Source of the DNA: Strigamia acuminata
Lineage: Eukaryota; Arthropoda; Chilopoda; Geophilomorpha; Linotaeniidae
Direction: 5' to 3'
NCBI GenBank assembly: GCA_949358305.1
Contig: CASHSZ010000132.1
Span: 122,001-186,000, forward strand
DNA: 64,000 nucleotides
Of the stretch, positions 11,398-22,500 are shown piece by piece; positions within the stretch are counted from its first letter, which is position 1, and each line of letters starts with the position of its first letter. The notes below the pieces were generated by a model. That model saw nothing but the letters and a program-made list of their open reading frames with translations. It was not told the DNA's origin and made no database searches. The position numbers were made by a program, and so were the translations under genes.

Positions 11398-13139
11398 CTA
11401 GAGCAAAACAATCAAAGAGTGTGCACTTGCAACAAAATTTAGTATTTGATCAAATTTCCGGTGCTTATGTATCGGGCAGTATTGGACATTGAATTGGATA
11501 TTGATAAGCATAAGCAGCACTATAAAGTTTGTTACTACTGGTAACACACTGGCCTGGCCTGATCCAATTCTACAATAAAAAATGAAAGGAACACTGTGCG
11601 GAGAAATGAGCTATTGCGGCTGGCACACATGCATATTTAACCGCTGCTTCAACGCTGCACTTGCGTTGCAGTGAAGCACCGGCGCATATTTTTCTAGGTA
11701 GTAAATTTTGTTTTAGATAAATAAATTTAAATAAAAATGCATATTTTCTCTTTTAAAATTATTTGGACCAAAAGATCAGTGCAAATAGTACTTGTATAAA
11801 TATAATGTAATACAATTCTTAACTGACATTGTTTGCTAGCTTTTACAGATAGTTTTAGTTGAGAAAAAAACTTTTAGTCTGTTCTTGATAATCCATGCAA
11901 ATCTACAAAACGTTTATAACTATTGGTCATACTTATTTATACGCTGTGGTTGTAATTCTAAAAGTATTATGTGTTTTCCAATTTAACAAATCAATGTGTC
12001 ATCGCGACTTATCCTGAACAATCGATGCGATGTTACTTCTACAATAAACTACAAAAACCAGTACTGGGTCGGTGCCGATTTGGGGTTTGATCGTTTTAGT
12101 GGTGAATGTTGGTGATCAGGTTGTGTTTAAATTCTTTTTTATAATGGATTTTATGTGGAGCCGAAGAAATGGGCTTTTTCTCAAAAAAGTTTCAAGTTTG
12201 AAAAGATGTCTAAATTTTAACTTCAACCGGAGGATTGGTATTTTATGAAATCTTTGTTCCAATCTTTGATGAGCACTTTAATCTGCAGTTTCAAACCTAG
12301 TTGGAGTCATATGATTTCAAGTTTTACATTATCAGTATTTATTAACTATAAGTGTCATATCATTTTATCTGTTTTACGTACAATTCAGGAAAATGGATAT
12401 TACTTATTACTGTAACTAACAGCTTGAAAATCAATAATTTCATTAATTGAAGTGAATACTTTATAATTACCGATTTGAAGGATGCCACAAAATATAATGA
12501 ATAAAACAAGAAATATTTCTCTTCCTTTTCTAATATACATCTCATTGATCAGCGTCAAACTAACTTCTTATCTCAAATTTAATTTCATTTATATTAGTTT
12601 TTATCACTTACTTGTGAGATAAACACTTGGGAAGCAGAAATATAAAATATCAACACGAGGTGGAGAAAGGTTTTTTTGCTTTCAATTCTGTAGAACGATT
12701 TTATCGAGTTCCATATATATTTACAAAATTATAAGTTTAAAAGTGATTAATTTTTCTAAATCTTTGTGGTAATTTGCTAATAAGCTTCTCTGATGCTGTG
12801 TTAGTGCTTCTAAGTTTTCTTTTTTGAATAACTTTTTTATTTTTAATTCTTTTTTCATTTTTCTGGAACTATTTTGTAAAGAAGCGTTGGGAGATTAGTT
12901 ATGGAAAAATTCACGACCAAACAGCGACCACACATTGGGAATTTTACTATCAAAACCGAGGGTCAATCCTGACCGAACAAGCACAGCAATTGATTAAACA
13001 TTTGAGTGTTAAAAGTTAAAAGTTTGATTGTTGGATTGTGACGATTCAACCTTGATAGATAATATTTAACTACCATAGATACCGACTAAACATTATTGCT
13101 ATTTTAACAATGACGCGAGACGGGCAAAGTCAAGGGAAT
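11398..13139. other. AT-rich spacer
   Basis: Array-intron sequence continues to about 11480 and then stops matching. The rest is AT-rich and I recognise no gene or repeat boundary in it. Confidence 0.4.
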
Positions 13140-13411
13140 TGTACTGAATAAGACTTACACAAATATCACGTGGATAGATTTATTGTATGGAGAGGGTTCT
13201 AAACACGCGTAGACGGGTTGCATTTACTGGTTGAGTGTCCGGGCGGGCCGAGGAATAAGACTGGCTTCGCGGCATTTTAACAACAAAGTTACGTAGTCAA
13301 ACGGCCACGTGGCAAGAATGCGCAAGAATGTGGAGAATTCTCCGCATTCACCGAGATTTAAACAAACAAATGGCATCAGCCATCCCTAATCAGACCGCGT
13401 ACAGTATCACA
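13140..13411. mobile_element. Putative solo LTR (272 bp)
   Basis: It starts TGTACTGAAT, ends AGTATCACA, and is flanked on both sides by GAAT (13136-13139 and 13412-13415). It is more GC-rich than its surroundings. The call rests on TG/CA ends plus a 4-bp duplication only. Confidence 0.55.
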
Positions 13412-13415
13412 GAAT

Positions 13416-14169
13416 AAAAATAAAAATAAAAGCTGCTGTGTTTGTGCATTGTAACAACTCAATTCCATATAGAATTCTTCTCTTTAAATGAACATGAACA
13501 ATCACGTTGCTTCACTCATCAGGCTGAGTGAAAAATCAGTAAAAAAGATTCCTCACTCAATAAGCCCGATTACTGGAAATCAACTTTCTATTCTTTAGTG
13601 CTTGGCCCATGTGTGTTAATAAGAAAAAAATATGCATGTCCCCTTTTCTTGGTGCGCCGTTGTGTGCGTGTGTGTTGTGACATTGTTTACCACGCCACAC
13701 ATCGCACTTTCTCGTTCGTGCGCGATTGAATGCATTTCTATTACGTTGTAAAGGTATCAATGTTTCTAAATACTTGAAAAATTTGAAAGACTTGCAGATG
13801 TTGGTTGATGGCAGACGAGATACTAATCTGTGGTTTTCTTTTGACTGCGTTTTATTTTATATTTTCCAGTTTATAAACGTATGTGCAATTGGGCTCGGGA
13901 GACGACCGTTAGGCCTAACAGACGAATTGCATTCGACTGCGGTTCTAATCTACCAGAACTCCTTTTGACTGGATTCTTTGTGTTCAGGGATCTCTACTGA
14001 CCTCACAAACTATATTTTTTAAGTTAAAATCACTTACCAGGTTTGTAAAGTAATTAACTATTTTTTTTGAGTGAAGAAAAGCGAGTAGATTGATCAGACG
14101 AGTACAGCTAGGGTTGTTGAGCGGTCAGGGGAACAAGTTAAAACATTAATTTATTTTTTTTTATTTTAG
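13416..14169. other. Spacer upstream of the zinc-finger pseudogene
   Basis: A short A/T run (AATAAA-like repeats) follows the LTR. No confident exon is visible. A candidate splice acceptor (T-rich run then TTTTAG) ends at 14169, just before the zinc-finger exon. Confidence 0.4.
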
Positions 14170-14817
14170 AACAAGTTTATTGAAGCGTCATCGGGAGTGA
14201 TCTGCTAAAAACTGAAAGTCAAAAATGGAAACAACACTTAAAAAATACAGTTGCAATTTGTGCGACTATTCGTGTTCATATTATTCGCAGTTGAGGCAAC
14301 ACGTGCTCAAACACACTGGTGAAAAGCCTTTCCAATGTCAAACATGTTCACTTTCCTTTCAACGTAAACATGACATGATTGTCCATATGAGAATTCATAC
14401 TCGAGAAAAACCATTCGAGTGCCATTTGTGTGATTATTCCAGCAGTCAAATTGGAAATTTAAAGAGACATCTATTAGCACATACTGGAGAAAAACCATTC
14501 AAGTGCCATTTGTGTGATTATTGCAGCGTTGAAAGTGGAACTCTAAAAACACATTTATTAACCCATACTGGAGAAAAACCATTTGAGTGCTATTTGTGTG
14601 ATTATTCCTGCAGTGATAGAGGAAATTTAAAAAAAACATTTATTAACCCACATTGGAGAAAAACCATTCAAGTGCCATTCATGTGATTATTGAAGCGTTG
14701 AAAGTGGAACTCTAAAAAGACATTTATTAACTCATACTGGAGAAAAACCATTCAAGTGCCATTTGTGTGATTATTCCTGCAGTGATAGAGGAAATTTAAA
14801 AAAACATTTATTAACTC
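14170..14817 (+). pseudogene. C2H2 zinc-finger gene fragment, broken by an LTR element
   Basis: An ATG at 14225 opens seven tandem C2H2 fingers joined by TGEKPF-type linkers, as in DNA-binding nuclear proteins. Fingers 1-4 are intact. In finger 5 an eight-A run (14629-14636; seven A in the matching place of finger 7) shifts the frame. Finger 6 has an in-frame TGA at 14691-14693 when read in its own frame. Finger 7 is cut after its LLT by element B. Its continuation, HTGE then a stop, lies at 27687-27709 beyond the element and then meets the BEL LTR. With three independent lesions it is not a working gene. Confidence 0.85.
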
Positions 14818-15637
14818 TGTCGCGTCCTACTTGGTATAGGTTTAAATAGCGCTAACGTGTAATACTTTACCTGTGATCAATTATGTAAATACCCAAATGA
14901 ATACCAAATGTATGTAAATAAACAGGTAATTTATTCACCAGGCTTTATGCCTTTAAAATACACTCAGTAATAATTCTAGAGTCGACGTGGTCAGCGTCGA
15001 ACAAAGGATTTCTCAAGATGGCGTCGTCGATTCCGCGTGGTCGGCGGAACAAAGGCGGCGTCTCGAGTTGTCGTTAATTCGTCACGGATTCGTCTTCACG
15101 GACGCGGTGGAATGCTCTTTCGAGTCTTCTATCCGTGCCTGTTGTCTAGGGTTTGTTTAGCGTCGCAGAGGCCTCGTCTAGGAACTTTGGGGTTCCCTAC
15201 AAAGCACTCGGACACTTACTTCGGCGAATAATCGTCTGGGCGATTATTCTGGGTGATTTCACAAGGGCTATTCTCGTGCTTTCGCAGGAATAGCTCGCAA
15301 GTGACTTCGTGAGAGTTACAGTTTGCACTTTACTCAGCGATCCTCGATCAATCCTAACTTGTAGTTGAAGTTGGCCTGACGGTGAGGTAGTTGCTGTGTT
15401 CTTGGTGTCGTTTGTGTAAGTTCTCTCTTTAGGCGGGAAACACAGCCTTTTATGCAGTGGGGTGAAGGGCCGGCGATCAACCAATGGGGGCTGACCACCA
15501 GCCGCTTCCTCCCCCTCGGGGCACACACCTGCCATGGGGAGGTGGAGCCAACTCGGGGGGGAACGACTCTTTAATCATAGTGACTCATAGGACAAGTATC
15601 CGCCCTGGGGGGACACTTATCCAACTGGGTCACCACA
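14818..15637 (-). repeat. Element B 3' LTR
   Basis: This 820-bp LTR has TGTGGTGA and GCGACA ends on the minus strand. Shadow translations of this LTR and of 26867-27686 match residue for residue, so the two LTRs are essentially identical. Confidence 0.95.
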
Positions 15638-15654
15638 CGTCCCTCCTCCAGCTT
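15638..15654 (-). promoter_or_regulatory. Element B polypurine tract
   Basis: The minus strand reads TGGAGGAGGGACG directly before the 3' LTR, about 30 bases after the third ORF's stop. Element C has a matching purine tract at the same place. Confidence 0.75.
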
Positions 15655-15684
15655 CGATCTCGGATCGGAGCGATCTCAATTTTC

Positions 15685-18600
15685 TCATCGCTCTCCTCTG
15701 CGAAGAGCCGGCAGCACTCCTCTGCATGGGCGGAGGATCACGGGTGGCACTGCCGGTGGCGGCGGTGGTAAATCCGGGGGCAGAGAGGTTGTCAGATCCG
15801 CAGGATTTTGTCGCTCGTTGATGAAGTACTGCGGGTGACTGCCGGCTGGCTCGCCAACCAACCCCGTACGCTCATGGATCCAAATCCGGGTAGACGCGGG
15901 GAATCGATCGGGGACGAGTCGGATCCTTCGCGACTCGGCGCTCGATCCGGGTTTCCTGTGGGCCCGTAGGATACGGCGATGGAAGACGGCGTCCATGGTG
16001 GATCGGGCTTCTCTGTTTAGCCATTTGAGGATTGATTCGCCGTGATCGTCGGAGTCAATGATGCGTTGTCGCGTGAACTCCGACATCTGAAGGAAGGGGT
16101 ATTCCACTCCCAGCCTCAAATAAAGCTGCGCTGCTGGGGGCGGCGGAGGCGATGGTGGGAGCGGAATCTCCATTGGGCTCTCCAACGGTGGCGTAGCCGG
16201 CTCTGCAGAGAGAGCGGCCAGCTCTGCCGCTGGTGGTGAAGGAGAGGGCAGCGGAGGAGTTCGGGGTCCTCGCTTGGAACGCTTCGGAATCAATATGGGT
16301 CGATTCGCGTGTCGCTTCTCCTTCGGGAATACCGGCTTTGGGGTCGGTATGTATGGTTGGACCGCCGCCTCTGGGGGGGCGGTCTCGATGGCCTGTGGAA
16401 GGCTCGCCGCCGTTCCCGGTATCTCCGGAACCTCCCGAATTGTTCGCAACAAGGAAGGGTGGACTCCGGGGTTCCGGTAGCGGAATGCTAACGAACGCAT
16501 CTTTGAAAACTGTAGGCCTGGGTTTTCCGTATTTCTGGCCAGGTCGAAGCGCAGCGAGGCGGGCTCAGGAGTCCATCCGGCCCATACCTGGTACAACGCC
16601 CGAGGAAGGTGAACTCCCTCACGGTCGACGATTGTCCAGGCCGCCATAGCTTGCCGACTGTCCAAGAAGACGCCCAGGGATAGCAGCTGGGCCAGTACGT
16701 TCGTCACAGCCAAATTCAAACTGCTCCGATGGCAGGGGTGAGCGCGGTCCGGATTGTCACTGAATTGCTGTGACAACGTCCGCATCTGTTCGATCGCCCA
16801 GTTGATGTGGTGAGTTTGGGCGGCGTCGGCCTGTCGTATGGCCAACTCGGCAATCGCGGGGTTCTCGTATTCGGCCAGATATTCTTGTAACTCGCTGAGT
16901 GAGGGATAGGCCGCTTCACGCCGGCATCTGGCGTCCATCCCCCGCTGCGCGTACCACTCGGCGTTGCGATGAGGATGGTACACTCGTGGCGTCGGGGGTG
17001 ACGGTGGACGGCCCATCCCTGGTAGGTCGTCGTATCTGACCCGTTTGGGAGTTGGATCTCCCACCGGAATCATCCGGGGAGGGGTCCACGTGGTCACTGC
17101 TGGGTTTGTACCCTCGAGGAGTGGCGGCCATCGCGATTGCACCTGTGGGGGCACAAGCGCGGTGGGCACAGCCGGTGTTGAGCCCGACGGCCGGTTGGCC
17201 GCGTATCCTCGGAAGGCGTTCTTCAATGCCATGGCCAGATCTTGTTTCGTGACCGGTCCATCCTTGTCCGACTCTTCTTGGGATATTTGTTCTTCCGTCA
17301 ATTCTCCCAAATCAATCTCTGCCTGGAGCCTGGACGGCCCAGCCGCGGATCCGAGACTTCGGGGTTCGGACCTTTTTGCGGCGGCCATCTCTCGCTCTTT
17401 CTCCAATCCTTTCGCGATCAGAGACCGCGCACGCGTCTTCTGTCGTACTTTACGCTTCCGATTCCTCCTGGTGTTGGCTGCGACGGATCTTTGTTGGACC
17501 GTCCTCTGGGGGACGTCCGTCGGGGAATCCGGTCTCTGGTGTGTTGAGACGGTTCGTCGCGACGAGGATTGATCTGACGACTGTGTGGTAATCGCCATAA
17601 ACAACGAGGATCTTTTCTTTCCTCGATCTTGGTGTGTCTCGGTCCTCGCAGCCCAGTGGGCGGAAGATTCGACCGTTCGCTCAGCCCGCGCGTCGTCTGG
17701 CGAGGCAGGCTCGAGCGTTACTACTCGGCGACACTCCGAGCGCACGACAACTCGAGTTCGGGAACTGGAGCTGCTCGAGCGGCTGCGGTAGTCGCGACTC
17801 GTTGACGGGCCGGCCTCTGTTGGGGAGACGGCCTGTCTTCTTCGTGCGGGTCCGCGTGGGGCGGACTCCGCCGGACGCTTCGATCTTCTGTGATGGCGGC
17901 GACTTCCCAGGATACCAGCGTGGTATAACTGCCACATCTCAGACTGCGTGGCCGTAAAATTCGCCGGTGGTATCCATCTGGGTGTCAAATGGTCTTCTTC
18001 GATGTCGCGAAGCCATCTACGGATTTCTTCGGGGGAGAAACCGTTTCTCTCGAGAACTCGGGTTACTCCGTGAGTCTCGGTGCGCTTTAAGCGTTCGATC
18101 TCGTCGTCCACTATTTTCTGGCGGGCTGCCAAGGTCGGGGCCTCGCTCCACCTGTGGGAGGTGTGCAGCTCGGCCACCGTGCCTGGGTAAGCCTCTTCCA
18201 GGTACCCGGAGTAAACGGGGCTCGGCGGATCCGCATCGGGTGGGATCCGCGGCCCCACTCGCTCCCTCATCTCCTTCGTCATGCACTCGACCAGCGTTTT
18301 CGATCGCTCGAATTTTTCCTCGAGGGTCCTGGAGTACATCAATCGGATTTTCCAGGCGCTGGTCTCTGCAGGATAGGCCTGCCGCAGGTAAATCGGCAGG
18401 GCTCCGCGAAAGATGTTGTTGGCGGTTGACACCGTCGAAGGCAGGGCGTCCCACGATTCTAGCGGGTCGACCTGAATAATTTTAGATCACAAGATTAATA
18501 TAATAAATCCCAGTTTAACGATGGGGATCAGAAATATGCTCAAGATCGACGGTGGCAGCAACTCCTTTCTTTTGTTGCGGCCGTCGGTCTTATTTTCTTG

Positions 18601-19148
18601 TTTCGCAGTTCTGCGATGATCTCCGCCGTCGTAGCGCTGATCCAACACTACCTTTGAACTCAGGTGATCCGCTTTTTAGGAAGGGGTCGCAGGCAAAACC
18701 GATCGTTAAATTCTTAATATTACGTTAAACTTTTTATTTTAACTCTAATCGTATTTTAATTTATTACGATGTTTAATTTTAAAAGAAAGAAAACCTTTAG
18801 TTTTGGTTTTGGTTTGCCACGACGCCATTCCGCGAACACTTCCTTTGTTCTAGTTTTTTGGCGGCCTTGACTCCGAGGTGAATCTGGGTCCACTCTCGGG
18901 TTTTTAGCCAGCCTTAAATCAATAATAAAACAGAAAGAAATATATCAGTCACAAGTCACGCTCCAATCTGGGTTGGATGCAACAGATTCAAAGAATTATG
19001 TGATTTCTCTGGGGAAATCACACTAATTTACCTGCAACGGCGGTTGTTCGTCCCAATTCTCATCTTCTTCTGCATTTACGATTAGGCCGTCGCTCTCGTC
19101 TCTCGACGATGCGCTCGGCTCTAATCGTGGGTTGCGTCGATCGGCCAT
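15685..19148 (-). CDS. Element B third ORF, spliced, 967 residues, unknown function
   Basis: Exon 1 (19148-19032) runs from an ATG through 39 codons to a donor CAG/GTAAAT, and would stop two codons into the intron if unspliced. Exon 2 (18471-15685) starts after TTATTCAG and stays open for 928 residues. The junction is phase 0. Exon 2 has no ATG of its own at its start, and its frame is closed upstream by TGA, so splicing is the simple reading. The protein has an acidic N-terminus, an Arg/Ser-rich stretch near residue 270, basic patches, Pro-rich linkers and a globular-looking segment around QAMAAWTIVDREG. No signal peptide, membrane span or CxxC motif was seen, so it does not look like an envelope. 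I do not recognise its family. A related segment survives in element C at about 44190-44310. Confidence 0.8.
18472..19031 (-). other. Predicted intron of the element B third ORF
   Basis: The 560-bp interval has a donor CAG/GTAAAT at 19031 and an acceptor TTATTCAG at 18472, with a T-rich stretch before it. It contains stops in the flanking frames and joins two open frames in phase 0. Confidence 0.7.
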
Positions 19149-19528
19149 TTCAATTTAGGAAAATGAAGTTTTGTTTGAGAGGTCTTTGTCTTTCTCTTTG
19201 GGGGAGAAGCAAAAACACGTCTCGTCGTGTTAAAAACAGTCGGAAACTGGGCCTATCGACGCTGAGAATTGTGGGTCTCGAACGCGTCTCGTATTTTGCG
19301 AGATCCGCCGTGCTGGCAATGACGCTACGGGGTCGACCGCGTGGTTTCGTTGTCACGTGGTCGCCCGCTACGTCATAACTTCTCGTCTGTTAGTGGTGAC
19401 TGCGACAATTCGTTGCGAAGTTTGGACTTAGCCAAATTTTCGCGTTTCAACATGTGCAGCAGCTCTCGTAAGTAAATCTTTTTATTTTACAAGGCCTCCG
19501 CTCCATGTTATCACATTTTCTTTTATTT

Positions 19529-22500
19529 TTAGTTCTTCCCCACGACTTTGCCGTCCCGAATGAACGGATTATTGCTTCGTCGTGGTCGAAGGTTGATTTT
19601 CGACATGCTCGTAGATCGTGACTCTACTTGCTCGTTCATCTCCGATGTGTTGGCATTTTTCTCATTATTAATTTTTTTATTTTCCATTTCAGAAGTACAT
19701 TCTTCTGCTTCCTCCCTCTCCGAAATTGCTTGCTCCGGCTGAGTTGGAGCCTCGTCGGCTGGGGATTCGGCGTCGAAGAATTCATCCTCGTTTTCCGCTA
19801 TATTTTCAGCTTCATTTGTTTTTTGGAACGTGTCGACCACGGTGCCCCCTTGGCCGCTGTGTGTCTGACCTTCCAGCCAAATTTCCTGTGGAAATTCTGG
19901 CAGATATGGCCTTAAATCTCGGCCATGTATCGACTGAAAATTTTTGTTGTCCTCTAGGCGGCGTAGTTGGTATGCGTTGCCTCCGTGTTCGGCCACAATT
20001 ACGTAGGGACCGTCCCTCTTGTCGGCTAAACCGGCGGCGATGCCCCTCGCTGCATTGGACAACGTGTGTGCCTCCTTCCACACTAGATCATTCACTTTAA
20101 AGTTCGCGAAAGCGAGATCGCCTTCTTTATCTGCGATTCTCTCTCTCATGTTGAAAATATGCGCCATCATATGCTGGTATGTGTCGGATATAGTCTGTTC
20201 CAACCGGCACACGTACTCGTGTGGGCTCGATGGGTCTAATACGTTAACAGCTTCGGCAACGCGTGGGTCCCATGGCATCCTTAATTCGCGGGCGAAGTTG
20301 AGGTACGCCGGTGAGAATTCGCGTGTTCGTGACACGGTTGAGCGAATGCTGAAAGCGATTTCTCGCAGGTATTCGTCCCATCGATTGTGAATGTCGGTGA
20401 ATACTGTCAGCGCATATTTTATATCTTTATTTAATCTCTCGACTGGGTTTGTCTGAGGATTATATGTGGAGGTGTTCGATGCATCCATTTTAAATTTCCT
20501 ACAGAAGTCCTTATATATTCTTGATCGGAATTGGGGGCCGTTATCCGAAATGAGTTTTCTGGGAAACCCAAATCGCATTGCCACGTCGTAAAGGCACTCG
20601 ACTATGTTTTCAGCCGAGGGCTTCGCGAGGGCGTACAGCTCCGGCCATCGGGTGGCCACGTCCATAATTACGAGAATATACATGTTCTTGTTTCCCGTTG
20701 TGGGCTTGGGGCCCATCAAGTCTATGCTTAAGCAGTCAAACGGTGCGTAGGGTCCGAGAGACATGGCGTTTCTGGCTACTTTATCTCGCGGTCTGCATGC
20801 TTGGCACCGGGGGCAGTGTCGGATAAATTTCGTTATCTTTTGCCGCGCGCCCGGCCAGAAGAAAAGTTGCTTTACTCGATAAAGGGTTCTCGCTATGCCG
20901 GAATGGCTGGCGAGCGGGTGTCCGTGCATCAGCCACAACAGTCGGTTGTGCAGTGATGCCGGTACGACCACTTTCACCGAGTTTCCCGCTCCACTGAGGT
21001 CATCTTGAAATGTCGGGTGGTATTTTACCAGGAGTTCATCATCTATGAGGTAGCTTGTTGCTTCTTTGACGAACTGTTTCCGGCGGTGTGGGTTTGTCAT
21101 CCCTTCCGGAAATTCGCCGTTCAGCAAATATTGTGTTATAATTTGACATTTTGTGTCTGCTGCCTGGTGTTCGACGAACTCACGTCTCGTGGGTGGAGCA
21201 TATTGCGTTTTTTCTTCAATTTTTGCTGTGAAGGCGCGTAGTAGTGTTTTGTGGGTTTCTCCGGGGGGCGGAGGTTGAATTGCGGACGTTGAATCGCTCG
21301 TCCCAGCTGGCTGGTACGTTCGAGTCCAAAAACCACAAAACGTTCTATCTTCGGGCTCCATCACCGGCAGTTCGTTTGCTTTTCGTAAGCGCCATATTCT
21401 GCGTGGAGTTGGGCAGTACAAGAGGTGGGTGTCGTCCTCGCCGTCGTCGTCTGGTCCCTGGGGGTCAGAGGCTGGGGCTCTTGAGAGGGCGTCGGCCACA
21501 TGATTGTACTTCCCGGGGCGGTACGTAATTGTTATATCGCACGCCATTAACTCCAGTTGCCATCTTGCGAGTCGGCCGGAAGGTTCCTTGAGCTTCATCA
21601 ACCAGCTTAGTGCCTGGTGATCTGTCTGAACCTCGAAGTTCGTGTACTCCAGATAGTCGCGAAATTTTCGAACTGCCCAAATTACGGCTAGGCATTCTAG
21701 TTCCGTTGCCGTGTAATTTTTCTCCGCGCCCTGTATTTTCCTGCTTATAAACATACAGGGTACTTCTTGCGAGATTCCGTTGTACACGTGGGTCTGCAGA
21801 AGGGCTGCACCCAGTCCGATTTTACTCGCGTCGGTGTGCAACACGAACGGTCGGTTTAGGTCCGGCAATGGCATCTTTTCGACGTCAGCCAGCATTTGCT
21901 TGATAGTGCTAAATGCGGCCTCGCACTGGACCGTCCACTCAAACTCTTTATCCGTTCGTAAGAGATCCGTTATAGGCGCGGCCACCTCAGCCAGACCAGA
22001 GAGTAGTCGGCCGAAGAAATTGACCATGCCCATGAATCTTTGGACACCTTTTATATCTTCGGGGGCGGGGAATCCGTTTATTGCTTTGACCTTTTCGGGG
22101 TCAATCGCGATTCCCTCGACTCCTATTCGATATCCTAGGAAGGCAAGCTCTTTTCTGCAAAACTTGCTCTTCCCTGGATGGATGTGGAGTCCCGCCTTGG
22201 CTAGGCGAGAGACCACTCTGTCGATGTGGTCTATATGCTCTTCGAATGTGTCCGACGTTATTATTATGTCGTCGAGATACGCCCACACGAAGTCGTGAAG
22301 CATATCTCCCAACACGCTTTCGATCAATTTCTGGAACGTGCTCGGGGCGTTTACAAGCCCGAACGGCATCACGTTGAACATTAATCTTCCTATCGGGGAG
22401 TAGAAAGCCGTTTTTAGTTTGTCTTCTGGTTTTAGCTCCACTTGCCAATACCCCTTTGACAGATCCATCGTGGTTACCCACTTGAACGGGCTCAGTTCCC

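Noticed and set aside
15685-18432. GTG at 18432 as the start of the third ORF
   Set aside because: A non-ATG start is not needed: an upstream ATG exon joins in phase 0 through consensus splice sites.
15685-19148. Third ORF of element B as an envelope gene
   Set aside because: The position fits env, but no signal peptide, membrane span, furin-like site or cysteine framework was seen.
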